The notes: a model not told the origin generated them from the sequence alone. A stretch of DNA of 64,000 nt from Cryptomeria japonica (GCF_030272615.1 NC_081406.1:474597400-474661399); one strand, 5' to 3'. Shown: positions 46,935 through 60,900, counted from the first letter of the stretch. A program made the numbers and translations.

Positions 46935-48351
46935 GAAAGATCCCTGATGGATCCCCTTGCTGATCTGTTGTAATTTTTAAAATAATAAACTATATTTTCC
47001 TGTGATTTTGCTGATGGTCTTATAGAATAGAGAGAAGTTGCAGAATGTTTGGTTTCTTTTTGTATTTTTGAATATATAAGCAAGTAATGAATAAAGAACA
47101 ACAAATAAGGAAGGAAGCTGAAACAAGCAAGAACATTCAATTAAATCAGAATTGATACAAATCGTACCTGGCAGATTTCTGATTTATAATATCCAGATTA
47201 TTCCCTACGCACTGGGGATGTGCTTACATCCAATAATGGTGCCAACTGAAGGGTAGATGATGAACACAAACCAAGAACACCAGCTATGGCTGAATGAAAG
47301 TCTTCACCACTTCCAGCATAAAGTGTACCTGCTGTAATGGTGGCATCAAGTTGAAACAGTCACGCTCCAACTGGGAAATTCAACCACCTTGCTGAAACCC
47401 TCACCAAGCAATCTGAATCTCCACAAGGAATAGCGCATACACTTTGACCAATAATGCCAATGCCAAAAGAATCCACTGCCAATCAATAGCTGAGGGCTAC
47501 GTCCCAGCCATTACCAATCATGGGGTTTGTGTCCCAGATTGAAGAATTGCTCTACCAGAGCAATATCGCACCAAACAAGTTTTCAATATGTAAAAGATAA
47601 TGAGAAATTAGGTTTCCTTCTCCTTATATCTCTTTCCTTCCAAATCGAACCCTAAAGATATATAAAAAGTGCGCTTTAATATAAAGTCATATTTCCCAAT
47701 ATTGGGCGCCCAAATATAAAAAAAACACCACTTTTTCAATATAAAATAACTCCAAGCGCCAAAAGGACCCTGGCAAGTGAAAATCATTTAGAAAAGTTCA
47801 AGACCTTTTCAACGAGCTATAACACATGGGCATACGAATCCAGATGAAGCCAAAAACCCCTTATTACTCTGAAATGGCTATAGACATAGCCTTATTTAAA
47901 ATATTAAAACACTAACTTAGGAAATATTTAAATATATTAAAAATATAACCCAAATAGCTACAGAAAGCTCGAAACACACCAAAACCCTGAAACTGAACCT
48001 GTCACTTGTCTGTGACTGATGTCGGAAATCATGGATCAACTGGCAGTCTCATCCCTAAAATCTAGGGATGCTCTTAGAAACTAGGAAACACACCCAAATC
48101 TTCTGAAACTGAAACCATTTGAAAGGTCATGAATAACCTCACGATTGGCAACTGTCACGACCTCCTAAAATTTAGGGATATCCCCTAAAATCTAGGAACT
48201 GCTCCAAACTGGCTCCAAATTGCCTATAAAGCCAAAATCTAGTCACTATATGCACTAAATGAGTCCCAATCAACCTCTGCTAGCCTACGAGACTCCAATG
48301 ATAGGCCAACTCCTTCGTCTCTGGTGTCCACTCTAGAAAGGGGACATGACA
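46935..48351 (-). mobile_element. LTR unit 1.4 kb in the HAE-4 gene
   Basis: TSD CTTCT lies at 46930-46934 and 48352-48356. In minus sense it starts TGTCATGTCCCC; the region next to it (GAGACTCC..ATAGGCCAA) matches the corresponding ends of the 42147 and 55028 units. The other end is decayed, with no clean TG/CA. Excision of the unit rejoins the frame of the host pseudogene, which supports the limits. Confidence 0.75.
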
Positions 48352-50517
48352 CTTCTATGGTGTTATCTATCTCTGCTCTCACTGCATCAAGGTTACTGAC
48401 AATGGTGCAGGTTGAACTTAAGAGTCGTGTGCTTTGACTCAACACTTGATCCATCCATTCTCCTACAACTCTGCTTCGTGATGCTACTTGTTCAGCCCTT
48501 TTAACAACCTGTTCGTCCAAGGATGAAGCTACTGGCTCAACAACTTTTGAAGATTTGGTCACTTTAATAAGAACTGAGGTGAGTTGCTCAATTCGTGCTT
48601 TGAGTTGATCTTTCTTGATCTTATCTTCATCGTACCTTGCAACAAGAGATTCCAAAGTTGATATCGCATCACCTGAAGAAGAATCATGAGTTTGTTTTCC
48701 CAACTCAATCCTTTGAATGACATAGTCTGAATCTTGGACTTGGCCAATAACTGCTTTGGAGGAGGAACAACAACCTCAACATACTTGTTCCTATTCTTGT
48801 CAACCTTTACCCTTGACAAAGTTTTAGCTTTCTTAACAGTCTTGGGTTTGACAAGAACAAGTCGGCTAAAATCAAAATCTTTAGGAGAGACACCTTGCTT
48901 CTTTCTCTTTGGCACATTAGACATTAACCAAGGCAGCAAAGTTGAATCATCATTCTCACCTGCGACCACATCCTGAGAGGGATTGATAGAATCCTGAACG
49001 GTGGTGGTTACTATAGGTGATGTCATTGTAACAACATGGGAAGGATTTTCAAGGGATGATTCGTTAGATCTAGGAGCCGACTCATTCACGAATTTATCAA
49101 AATCATCCATCATAGTTGCAGACACTTCAAACAAAGTAGGAAAAGCTGAGAAGACATTCCCAATATTGTCATGAGGAGTGTCTAGGGTGGACTCACTAAC
49201 ACTAGTGGAGGATACATGGATAACATTTAAAGGAGAAAAACAAGTAATCACTGGGGGCTCGGGATCCGAAGTAGAAACGGGAACTTGTAACATAGATGAA
49301 GAAGGAAATACCTGGGGCAAAGATTCATCTGCTTGTAACAATTCCTCTTCATTAAGTCCTTGTTCTTGATCATCTTCTTGCTCTTCTTCCAATTGATCAA
49401 CATCAATCGGTTCTTCATCAGGATGCTCATCCTCCTCTTGTTCATTTGGTGCCTCTGACTCTTGTGTCTCATGAACATTAGAGCCCGATGGCTCTCTTTG
49501 AGTTTTCCCTTTCTTAGTTCCAACCGTGAACTTCAATTTGGGAGCTTTGGCCAGAGTAGTGGGATCTTGTTTATTCTTGGTTCTAATTTTTGATCTTTTT
49601 CCCAGTGAGCCAACAATGTCATCATCAGAACTAGAAGAGAATGGCTTTAATGGAACACCATGTAGAGTCAACCAAACATTGGCATTCGTAAGAATACTTT
49701 GAAATCGCTTCTGGATGGAAGTGCATTCCTTTTGCGACCATTGAATGAGAGGCAAAGGAGTAGAAGAAACCTTGTTCTTCTCATACATAGGATCTAAGAT
49801 GTCCCCATCTTCCTCATCGGGAACATCAACAAGACCAAAGTTTTCAATTTGTTCAACTGTTAACCGACAATAATCAAGTTTTCTCACATCATGCTTAGAC
49901 CTGCAATCAGCCCAAACATCTTCAATTCGGTGCACATGAACATATGCCTTCTTCAGTTAATTTTTCATTCCTCTGTAGTCAAAGTGCTTCTTGGCTTTGA
50001 AGAACCTCATGGTAGCTCTCCTCATCTCCTCTTCCATTGCTCTGGCTTTGTAGATAGAGTTGATGGAATATCTACCACTGGTAAGAGAGAATAACCTGTT
50101 TTATGAGAACTTGATTGAGCCTCATGTATTGCATTCATTTGACAAGCTAACTCCATTTATACAATCTTATCAGAAGGGTACCTAGGGAGCATGAAAGGCT
50201 CACCAGTGAAACAACCAACCCTGAGATATGTGAAGGTTGGGAATTGTAGGAACAAGCATCCATATTGGTTCACTACCTCCCAAGCATGATCAAATACTCG
50301 CTTATTATACAACATAACCATATAATAACCGAAGAATGCATCATTTACTCTCTGGAAATGACTATGACTGTTCTGAAGAACCAACTGGGAACAGTATTTA
50401 TGTACCTCAATCTGCCTCCTATCACCAGTTGTAGACAATCTAGGAAAATGTCTCATTGAAGCTACAACATACACCAAGTATGAAGTCTTGTAGAACTTGA
50501 GTGTGGTAGGTACCTGT

Positions 50518-50554
50518 TGTGACCATTTCACACATCGCCCCATTGCAAATGGGG
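50518..50554. repeat. Terminal double hairpin of HAE-3
   Basis: TGTGACCATTTCACA (50518-50532) then CCCCATTGCAAATGGGG (50538-50554), identical in layout to HAE-1. Confidence 0.8.
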
Positions 50555-50948
50555 ACCCCTGCTTTTTTGTTTTTTAGGGTTTGTTTTCTAGGTCTTTTAG
50601 GGTTTTGTCTGTTAGCCTTTGCATTTTGAGTGTCGCCAAGGGGATCACATGGATAGCAAGTTCGACTTGAGGAATGTCCTGGTCCTGAAATTTGGCTAAG
50701 TCTGAGAGTCTTGATCCTGAAATTTGGCTAAGTCTGGAATGTCCTGATCCTGAAATTTGACTAAGTCTGGAAACTGAAAAACCTCAAAAAACTAGATTTT
50801 GCAATATAACTCCTGGAGGTCTGAAACCACTCTCAAACATCCTGAAAGTATATATGGAATATAACTTAAAGTATAAGTGACATTTTTCTTATACTTAAAT
50901 GTTATATTCCATAAAATTATCCTGTCGGAGAGTTCAAAAAGTCAAATT

Positions 50949-52529
50949 TCGCTCCTGACCCTCTCAGGAGGTCCAAAGCGAATCTCGCTCTTGACCCTTC
51001 CAGAGGGTCCAAGGCGAAAATCAACCTAGGACTCATTCCTGGCCTTATTTGACCAATTTTTGATTTGCAAAGCATTTTGTTTGGACTTTGGAATTGATTG
51101 AACACCTTGAAGAAAATGATGAATTTTGGCCAAGATTGGGAATTTCGCTCCTAACCCTTGCTGAAGGTCCAGAGTGAAATTCATTGTAGATTTCGTTTGC
51201 CAACTCGTTTGAATTTGAAACCTTGTTCCTAGCCTTGAAAATGATCTTACCTTGCCCTGTGAAGTGGTTTGAAACTAAAGGATTAAGCAATTTAGCCTAG
51301 ATTGTAAATTTCGCTCCTGTCCCTCACCAAGGGTCCAGGGCGAAAATCTTATTTAAGTTTATTTCTCGCTAATTTTGGCTAACTTGTTTTGTGCAGGGTT
51401 TCCCGGAGAGAAGATTGGACGTTACTGGATACGTTTGAAAGTTTGAAAGTTTGAAAATTGTTGAATTTTGGGCAACAAAGATAATTTCGCCCCTGTCCCT
51501 CACTGAAGGTCCAGAGCGATTTTCTAAAAGTGCAATTTTCTTGCAAAGACAAGGCAAGTTTTGTGATTGAAATGAATGGAAGAAGGCGTGTTTTGCCCGT
51601 TGAAGATAATTTGGAGGGCTAGCAAAGGACGGATAGACTTGAATTTGCAAAATCGCTCCTGTCCCTCTCCAAGGGACCAGGGCGAAAAACCTAATATCCA
51701 GCCCTTCTCTCCAAGTTTGGACAAATCTAGGCCAAGGCGCAAGTTTGAAATGATGTTTAAAATACCTTGAAGTGGAATTGAGATGTAAGGATTACAAATT
51801 TTGATGACAATTTGCAAATTCGCTCCTGTCCCTCTCCAAGGGTCCAGGGCGAAATTTCTAAGTGTGCCCCACTTTCCTTACATTTCGAGATAACTTTTTG
51901 TTTCCAAGACTCAAAAGGAAGTGGAGAATGATGTTCTACACCTTGGGGGTAATTTGAAGGTTGAAGTGACTAAGAATTTGTGCAAAGGACTCAAAAGTGC
52001 TCCTGTCCCTCACTGAAGGTCCAGGGCGATTTTTACAAAACCAATAACTTCCCTCCAAGATTACGCTAAGGCAAGGTTGTGCAAGGATGGAAAAGGTCTT
52101 CTAAAGCATAGTGAACAAAGATTTGACTTCAAAACTTGATAATCCTAGGCTAAAACACAAAAGTCGCCCCTGTCCCTCACTGGGGGCCCAGAGCGAAAGT
52201 CTTTGAAACACCTATTTTGCCTTGCAAAAAGCAAGCTAAACGTGTATGGAATGGATGAAAGAGATCATTACTCACCCCACAATGAGAGTTGGCAATTAAA
52301 GGTGAAGGATTGAGACCAAAAGTGAAAAAGCGCCCCTGTCCCTCTCCAAGGGTCCAGGGCGAAAAGGTCCTAAGGCACTTTCCTCCTAAAGATCAAGTGA
52401 AATTAAACTTAAGACTCCAATTAAAAATGCCATTTTGATGCCTAGATAAAGTTTTGAACAAGGAAAAATGAGGAATGCAAGGCCTAAATTGAAAGTTCGC
52501 TCCTGCCCCTCTCCAAGGGTCCAGGGCGA
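50949..52529 (+). repeat. Hairpin array of HAE-3 (11 hairpins)
   Basis: Starts are at 50949, 50985, 51145, 51311, 51487, 51653, 51820, 51997, 52164, 52330 and 52497. Intervals are 36, 160, 166, 176, 166, 167, 177, 167, 166 and 167. The arms are mostly TCGCTCCTGTCCCT and AGGGTCCAGGGCGA. The first two are doubled, as in HAE-1, and use GACCC in the 5' arm. Confidence 0.92.
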
Positions 52530-52766
52530 AGTTATTGGCATTCTTTATTTTTACCATATTTGAGCGTTGATATCCTCCAAAATTGCATTAGATGTCAAAT
52601 TGCTAACTTCGAAATATTTGGAAAAATTAAATTAAATTGGCATTTAATAAATTAATTTTGAGCCTCAAAAAATCGAATTTTTATTATAAAGGCATTTAAA
52701 ATTAATTTTTGTGAAACTAGAATTAAAAATGGAGCGCTTGAAGGCTTATTTTTATTATTTTATCAA

Positions 52767-52857
52767 GTCGGCCTCTCCTTTTTGCAATTTTATTTATTTT
52801 TTAGGCCTATTTTGACAAGTCGGCCTAGGGGGAACAAGGTGGTGAGTGCTATATATA
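52767..52857 (+). promoter_or_regulatory. Promoter 1 of HAE-3
   Basis: AAGTCGGCCT motifs end at 52774 and 52826; TATATATA starts at 52850, 23 bp after the second motif, as in HAE-1. Confidence 0.65.
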
Positions 52858-53475
52858 TTGGAGGTGTGTTTTTTCATTATCCAGATCATTCACTCATTGC
52901 TTCAAGTGCGAATTTGGAGAGCTAATTGAAGGTGCGAAATCTAGCTGGAGTGGAGCGAATTTCTACTAAGTGTGGAGACTAAGGAGGGCGAAATTCATCT
53001 TGAAGGCTATTGGAGAGGTGAATTTCTAGCTAGATTGGAGGATAATTTCCAAATTTTTTGAAGGTATTTGAAGGCAAATTTCCAGATTTTGGAGAAGCTA
53101 GTGGAAGGTGAAGCTCTTTTGAAGGCTAAAGGAGGCGTACTTCATCCAAGGGATGGCTATAAATCTTGCCCAACAAAATCCGGTCTTCTTCCTTCATTTT
53201 TCAAGGTTTTGTACTTAAGTACTCAAGGGGAGGTATGAAGAATTACTTTTTTGAAGATCTCATTCAAGACTTATTGTGATCCCATTGCAATTTTGTAAAA
53301 TCTAAGTCTTGAAAATCCAATTTCCATTCATGATTAATTTGAAAATGTATAGTTCTTGATTTATCATGACTTTTTCAAATTAATATCTTAAGTTTTACCT
53401 TTGAAAGGTTTTAAATTTCATGCTTTAAGGTTTGATGCTCAAAAGACTAACTTTAATATTTTGTGTAGGCATCAA

Positions 53476-53694
53476 ATGGAGATCCCGGAGTTGGAAGATC
53501 AAGCAAGGACAAGGGCGACCTCCTCTAGTCTAGCATCGACAAGGATGGCTTTCTTCGATCAAACATCAACAAGGATGACTTCTCCAATCCAGCATTCCAA
53601 GGCGAGGTACATCATCATCCTGCAAATCAAAGACAAAAGAAGTCAGAGCAAAGGGTTCGTGGAAGAAGCAGATAGTTTCAGAAGAGTCAATTAA
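53476..53694 (+). CDS. Short ORF at the HAE gene position in HAE-3
   Basis: A 72-aa frame starts MEIPELEDQARTRATSSS directly after the leader, at the place where HAE-1 has MATPKAGAST. It shows no clear homology beyond the start region. It could be a remnant left after loss of the large ORF or the state before its gain. Coding status is doubtful. Confidence 0.3.
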   Translation: MEIPELEDQARTRATSSSLASTRMAFFDQTSTRMTSPIQHSKARYIIILQIKDKRSQSKGFVEEADSFRRVN

Positions 53695-53948
53695 AGCTAG
53701 CTTCCCAGCAACATCAAATTGACATCAACCAAGTGTCAGATGAGTTGGCATCCCAGTCATCACTCCTCCAGTCGGATTGGTCCACCTCAGCATGTCCAGA
53801 TTCAATGTACCGAACTTATGGGAGGTGGCACAAACTTCGATGTACCTACCCCGGCTATCCATTGGTTGAATTTTTCAAAGAAGACATGTGTCCAATTAAT
53901 ACAATTTTATCACTGGTCAAGCATTAAATGTTATGTAATGGTTGTAAC

Positions 53949-54037
53949 AAACCCTAATTAGGGTTTTCATTATTGAATCTTGGCCATTGATCTCAAATTG
54001 ATCTTAGCCATCGAATTGTATTGTGGGTACTATATAA
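53949..54037 (+). promoter_or_regulatory. Promoter 2 of HAE-3
   Basis: AAACCCTAATTAGGGTTT (53949-53966) and TATATAA (54031-54037), with about 65 bp between them as in the other copies. Confidence 0.65.
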
Positions 54038-55027
54038 GCCCCGACTCTTCATTTGTAAAGGCAGTTGGAAGCAGTTAGAGAATAGTTAGAATAGTGAATT
54101 AGTCAGTTGATACAATAGCAATTAGAGTAGAGTAGAGAGAGAAGGCAAAGATTGTTGCCAAGATGTTGTTGTAAAAGACTTGTAACTTCATTGAAGAAAT
54201 GGTGAAATTTATAGGTCGATTCGACAATTTGCATGGTCTCTATACTTCTCATGTTTGATTTCATGTTATTAGATGAGTGGAAGAAATGTGCTTGATTGAT
54301 GGTGGAATTCGTATATCCATACTACCAGCAGTTTGTTGATTGCAGACTTGCCTTGTGTAGTCAACTGGAATCATTTAGCTTAAGCTTAACTTCAATTGTC
54401 GCTTCTTCATTGATATGCATAAGCCTGATGGTGTCTATGCCTGCAGTGATGATTTGAACATCATAAAGCTTTCCTTCGAAGATCGCACTAACCTTGTGGA
54501 GATGGTCCTGGGATGTCAAAGCAAGACCTAGTTAGAATTTCATCAAAGATCAATCATTGCTCCTACATTCCTTAGTATTAGGATTAGATTCTTTCCTCAC
54601 CCTCATCTTTTTTCCTTTTTTCAAATCAAAGCTAGTAAAATCCTGTGTTCCAGCAGCATTCAAAGCAAATCAGACGTTCAATCATCAAGTGTAAGTCCCC
54701 TTGTGATTCCAGCAAAATCACATCATACCACAGAGAGCTTATCCACACGTAGAGACCCTACGTACAAGAACCTTGAAGTCATCCCGATTGAACCTTTTCG
54801 CGACATCTTTAGCATTCGGAGGCTTTATTCAAGAGAGGATAAGGTACCTTTAGGTATTTTATTCTGTGTTCGCATGTGCGTAAAAAACACGTCAACAGTA
54901 CCTTGGTAAGCTCTTCACAAATGGCGCCACTGATCTGTTTTCCCCAAAATATCATCTCTTTATTTTGCCTGATCACATGAATGTATTGATACATCCATTT
55001 ATAGAAGGCATTGGAGGTGGGAAGACC

Positions 55028-57532
55028 TGTAATATCCCCCTTAATTTTTTTGATTTTTTAAACACATCAAACACTACAATGCACTCGTTAAGGTTAGGAA
55101 AGATAATCACAATACTGCTGAAAATAACCCTTCCACTTTCTGATCACCGAGAGCTCAATCTGGGATAGTGAGAGCATACAGTGTTGAGGGGATTGGTAGA
55201 TGCCAATAACTGAAAACTGCTTACAATATTTGGGCGGCAAGCCAGCCCCTTCCACTTTTCAGTGGGATATGGAGAATACTGAAGATCACTTGGCGGTAAA
55301 CCAGCCAAGGATAATACAAGAAACTGAAGAACAATCACTCTACCGCTTATGTAGCGGGAGGACTAGAAATGAAATTTACTATCAACTCTACCGCTTATTC
55401 AACGGGAGGACAACGTTACAATCAACTCAACCGCTTATGCAGCAAGAGGACAGTATTACAATATTCAAAATAGGCGGCTAAGCCAACCTCTTCCACTTAT
55501 GCAGTGGGACTACAAGCAATAATCCAAAAGATAGCTGTTAGTACTTCTAACTAGCTTTACAATGCACATTATGGATTATCAATACATGAGATATCACTAT
55601 CCCAAAGATAGGTGGCATAGCTAGCCTCTTCCACTTATGCAGTGGGACTAAGAAATAACAAAACTTTGCTATTAGTACTACTAACCAGCATTACAAATCA
55701 TATAGAATGAAGAATCAAGTGCTGATAACAAGTCCAACAGCTGCAACAATAATAGATAATCACTCCCCAACCAACTTAGACTACTCACACCAAAAAGTTC
55801 TTCTAACACACAACTATGAAAGTCTGAAATTCAATAACACGCACAGAAAACACGCAGACCAGCAAGCTACGGACACCCCAAAATGCTCATAACTTCTCCA
55901 AATCAACTCCGAATCACACAAAAACAGAAGCAAATGAGAGATATAGCAGTGACAACACAAATAGAACCTCAAACCTGCACCGCGAACACTACACACAATC
56001 TACACGAAACCCGAGGCAGCCAACGTAAGGGGACGACTCTACTGGGAAGTTCGACTTGCTACATAAAATCCAAATCAGCTTTTCAAGTTCTGCAAAATGG
56101 TGAACTATATTGCCCAAGGCATAGAAAGAGATGGAGTCGATACCCAAAACCACACGTCAAGCACACAGGGAGCCACGAGCAAAAAACATCTTCAGCACAC
56201 ATTGCGACCAGCAACATGAACACTCAGAAAACACTCCAAAATATCTGAAACTGACACACAAATCTGCAACATTTTTCCTCAAATCTACTCCTTTGGATGA
56301 AGAGCAGTCACAAGCTCAATTAGTTGCTGTATTGCAAGCAAGAAACCAAGTGGTAGCTAGGAGGTATGCATTCCTCGAAGCTTCACTCCAAATTTTGGCA
56401 GCACTTTGTTATAATTTTCTTCATAGATGCCAAATGAGAAGCCCAACGCTCTCATTTATAGATTTTGAAGGCTCAAATTCAAATTCAAATTCAAATGCAA
56501 ATGCCTCCAAATTCGCCCAAATCACATGTCATTTCATCCCACTCACATTTGGTGATTTATTTCATTTCATTTCCTTCAATTATATGGTGCCCAAGATGAA
56601 AATCCACCACCTAGGCTTCAAGTTCGAACTTTTCCCTTGGTCCATACTTTGCAACATAAAAACATTATAACTTAAGCACATTTTCATCCATATCACCACT
56701 TTTGATAAATATAATGCTTAAAAAATAATACTCATGAAATTGCACTTTGGCGTCCAAAGAGAAGGTGAAATAATTCACCTAAAAAGACTTAGGATAAAAT
56801 TAAATTTTTTCTCCCTTCCTAAGTCGTCCATCCATAAAATAATCAAATATTAATACCTCATGCCTAAGGTATTAATATATTAAAAAATACCTTCTCCTCA
56901 AATACTGATTATTGCCAAATTGAGCCGGAGATTGAATTGCTGGAAATCACCAAAACTAAACTGAGTTGGAGCTCTGAACTGAACTGCTAAAAATAGTTAT
57001 TTGAGTGAATACAGGATCCTGCCAAAATAATACTGCCAGAAATAGCCACTAAGTTGAGCTGCAAAATCCTTGCCAAAAATAGCACTGCCAAAAATAGTAC
57101 TTACTATAAATAGCATACTGCTAAAAATAGTAAGTGTTTTCAAAGTGATTTTTACCACATTCTGAGCAACTGCCAAACTTACTAAAAATAGTAAGTCTTG
57201 AAAAGGTCCTCAGATTGGTTTGCATGTTATACCATTGCAGAGCTCTCAGAAAACCCAGAAAAACCCAGACAACTCAACTGTTTACTGCTAAAATTAGTAA
57301 GTCAGTCAAACTCCATAACTTGCTATGCATGTACCCTCATTGCAAAGCTTTCTGAAAACCCAGAAGGAATCCAGAATCCAAATAGACAAATTCCAACATG
57401 CAAGCCTTCAAAACTGCAGAAACATCCTCCCGGAGGTAGGAAACCCTAATTTCTGCTTCCGACTAGCCTTCGGGTCTCTGGAATAGGCTAACGGTCCCCA
57501 AAACAAACTAGAGCAGAAAAGGGGACATTACA
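55028..57532 (+). mobile_element. Solo-LTR-like unit, 2.5 kb, in the HAE-4 gene
   Basis: It starts TGTAATATCCCC and ends GGGGACATTACA, with a perfect TSD AGACC (55023-55027 and 57533-57537). A cluster of six small hairpins occupies 55250-55650. Three GGCGG-type motifs and repeated TTACTAAAAATAGTAAG palindromes (57112-57195) are also present. Open frames up to 179 codons (55883-56670) lack recognisable motifs. No second LTR inside. Confidence 0.85.
55250..55650. repeat. Cluster of six small hairpins in an LTR
   Basis: CCACTTTTCAGTGG (55252), CCGCTTATGTAGCGG (55343), CCGCTTATTCAACGGG (about 55391), CCGCTTATGCAGC (about 55431), CCACTTATGCAGTGG (about 55494) and the same at about 55631. CCGC/GCGG and CCAC/GTGG stems alternate, keeping pairing. 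Confidence 0.8.
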
Positions 57533-57921
57533 AGACCCTTCACCTTACTCAAGAGAGTTATCAAATCATTGACTTCTTCAATGAAGTCACATTTGGGAAG
57601 AGTTTTTGGCCATCTTGCAATAGTAGGTCTCGAGGTTTTCAGCCAATTATCATTCATGTTCTTTTTGCACTTGTTAGAATTTCTATCAAAATAGGCTATA
57701 GCTGATTGCATTGTGATATCAAAATACTTCTCAATACTGGGGCACTTAAAGATAGAATCAAAGAATTCCTCATCAAGTTTGATCAATTTTTTTCCGGCTT
57801 CATCATTCACACTTTTACTGACTGGATCAAAGTGATTTGCAACTGCCATCATGAACTCAGGGTCTTGAGAAGACATGGGGAAAACCGCTACCAAGTGGAT
57901 ACCACTGTTGATGATGGATTC

Positions 57922-60900
57922 CATAGTTGAAAATCTCGGACTTGCCTCGGACTCGGCAAACCAAAATTTTGGACTCGGACTCGGACTCGTGAAAGACTCG
58001 GCAAAAAAAAAAACCGTAGTTTTACAAAAAAAACATAAAGAAATTAATGCATTTAGAGAACATAAGTGCCATAATTGAAACATTACACATGTCATATGAT
58101 CTACAAACACCCAATATTTGAAATTTCATCATTCATGGCAGCATATTCAAGTTTCAACTTTCAACTCTAAAATGTATAATGGCAGCATAAGTATATAAAT
58201 GTTCACAAAATTACATATAATGATATGTCCAAGTCCAACTCCAAATGTGAAAAACAACAATGTGAATGAACAAACCAAAGAGAAGACTACATCTTCCTCT
58301 TTGTATTTTTCCTAATATAGCTCAATTTTTCAGGCCTTGAGCTAGAAGTAGTAGCAGTGGGTGTTGTGGTATCTAAATGGTGAGATGATTCTTCTTCAAA
58401 GTCAAAGTCCTCATCATCATCCTCATCTTCGTCCTCATCTTCATCCTCCATTTCATCCAATCTTGCTCCCCTCTGCATCTTGTGCTGCTCCTCTCTCTAT
58501 TTCTGCAATTTCTTCTTCGGTAAGGAGGACATCGTCACCATCATTTTGTTCATTCATGGTCCAATCACCATATGGATCAATTTCATCCAAGTCAATGGCC
58601 TCATGTGAAACACCCTCCACCTGTCTAACTCGAAGGCGAAGGTTGTACCGAACAAATACTAGATCATTGAGCCGCTTTTGTGACAATCTATTTCTCTTTT
58701 TTGTGTGAATGCTCTCAAAGACACTCCAATTTCGTTCACACCCAGAAGCATTGCATAGCTGAGACAAAACACGGATAGCTATCTTTTGAAGATTAGGCAT
58801 GCCGACACCATAATTCTCCCACCATAAATCTACAAAAAACATTTAGAAATATTAGAATTGAGAAAAAAATGTAACAATCAAGTTTGTAGGTTTTTTCTTG
58901 CACTATTGAACTAAGTTACTAAATTTTTTACCTGGTTGTTGTTTTCCTCTCCTATCAATTGCTAGTTGTGATGAGAAGAGTCTCCCCTCTGCACTTTTGT
59001 AGATCTTGAACAATGAACATTTCCAAATTCAGAAATAGATAGTCAAAGTGTCAAACTCAAATTCAATAATGAACATTTCCGAATTCATAAATAAAGATAG
59101 AGCAATTGCAAATGTCAAATCTCACCTCCAACTCATCAAGAACCTTGTCTCTCAACTCAGGATCATGTGTCATCTTATCAATGCATGTAATAACACCTGC
59201 CATGACCTACTCATTAGCCCTAAATGAATCAGAGAAGTAAAATTTTGGGTTTAAAAAGTAGCGAAGGCATGTATCGGTTGGTGGAGTTGGTTTGTCCACC
59301 TACGATCAATGATGCGCCAAAGGATTTCACATTTTCTTGTATTTCCACAATAGTAATGTGAAATGGCCTCTTTGGCCCTATCCATGGCCTCATAAATGAA
59401 ACCCATTGGCATGCCCTCTCCATCCACCATACAAAGAACCCTTACCAAAGGTTCTGTCACCTAAAAAAATGACAACAAATTTTAAATTAGTACAAAATCA
59501 ACCCCTAAAAAATAAAATCAGCAAATAGACAAGATTGTATAAACTTTACTTGTGTTTGTTACTTACTGCAGTCAACTCCTCTCCACTTTTATTGAACCCT
59601 TCATCAAAAACAATGCTCACAATCTTCTCCGCTTCAGGTCTTTTGGAGTATGTAGACCCCAACCAAGCATCTGACACAAACATCTGCTTAAGATGAGGAA
59701 TGGCACTAAGAATGCTCTGCAAAGTGATGAAGTGGCTAGCAAATCGTGTCACTCCAGGTCGCACAAGGTCCTTGCCATTTGTGTGTTTTCTCATCAAAGC
59801 AAGCATCCAAGTATGGTTGTAGATGAATTTGGTGACACTTTTTGCATCTTTAACCACCTTCTTCACCCATCCAATCTTCCCAATGTCCTCTAGGACCAAG
59901 TCCAAGCAATGTGCAGCACAAGGATTCCATGTAATCGAAGGATGCCTCTCCATAAGCATTCTACCTGCAGATACATATGCAACTGCGTTGTCCGTGATAA
60001 TTTGGACAATATTCTCAACTCCAACTTCCCGAACCACACCATCCAACAGATTACACAAAGTCTCTGCATTTTTTATTTCATTTGAGGCATCAACAGACTT
60101 CATGAATACCATTGCACCATTTGAAGCCACCAAGAAGTTGAGAAGAGTCCTATTCCGTCCATCTGTCCATCCATCAGATAAAATGCTGCATCCTTTTCTC
60201 TTCCAATACCTTTTCTGATCATCAACCACACCTTGTGTATTTTGCACAGTTTTCTCTAGCAATGGCCCACTAAAGTCATGACCTGTTGGGGCCTTAAACC
60301 CCTTACCCGCAACTGTACATGCATTAACAAAACTTTCCCAATACACATTGTTTGCTGCATTGAAAGATAGATTATTGTAAAACCAAAAGTTTGAAGCTGC
60401 TATCCGTGCTTGTTCATGCTTCTCTCTATTCCATCCTGTACCTTCAAGTGAAGGTTGTGCACTTGGAACATTGCGTGGTACAAAAAAATTAGGGTTTGAT
60501 CTAACAGGAGTGCCACTAGCCTCACCCTCATTGTCACCGAAAGATGAAAGTGACTGATGACCCCGACTGTGACCAATGGGACTTGAAGTGGACAATGTGG
60601 GATTCATTGCAGCTGCCATGGCTTCTCTTGTTTTTTGCCTTTCTTCCTTATGCATATCATTCTCAGCAAGAATGGCCTTCATCTCTCTAATAATTTCAGG
60701 AGTTGATTTGGGGCATGCCTCCACACCATATCCAAGTATTTGTGCAAGGTGGTATTTTAATCTATTGATTCTACCAGTCATCCATTTTGTACATTCGGTG
60801 CAAGTGACCTCCCCCTTTTTGCTTCCTGCAATCCCATATTTCCATGCTTTATCTCTGTCTTCCTGACCTTGGGGTTGCCCTTGGAGTTGAACTTGCCATT

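Larger units (their letters stand above)
50515..54897 (+). mobile_element. HAE-3: hairpin-array element without the large gene
   Basis: It begins TGTTGTGACC and ends GTCAACA, with a perfect TSD GTACC (50510-50514 and 54898-54902). At 4.38 kb it has the terminal hairpins, hairpin array, promoter 1, leader, telo-box palindrome, TATA2 and tail of HAE-1 and HAE-2, but only about 470 bp between the leader and the telo-box instead of about 3.3 kb. It is inserted in the HAE-4 gene, so a member of the family has hit a relative. Confidence 0.85.

Noticed and set aside
55883-56670. Overlapping ORFs of 121 and 179 aa in the 55028 unit
   Set aside because: Low-complexity stretches, no motif, and not conserved in the sister unit at 42147.
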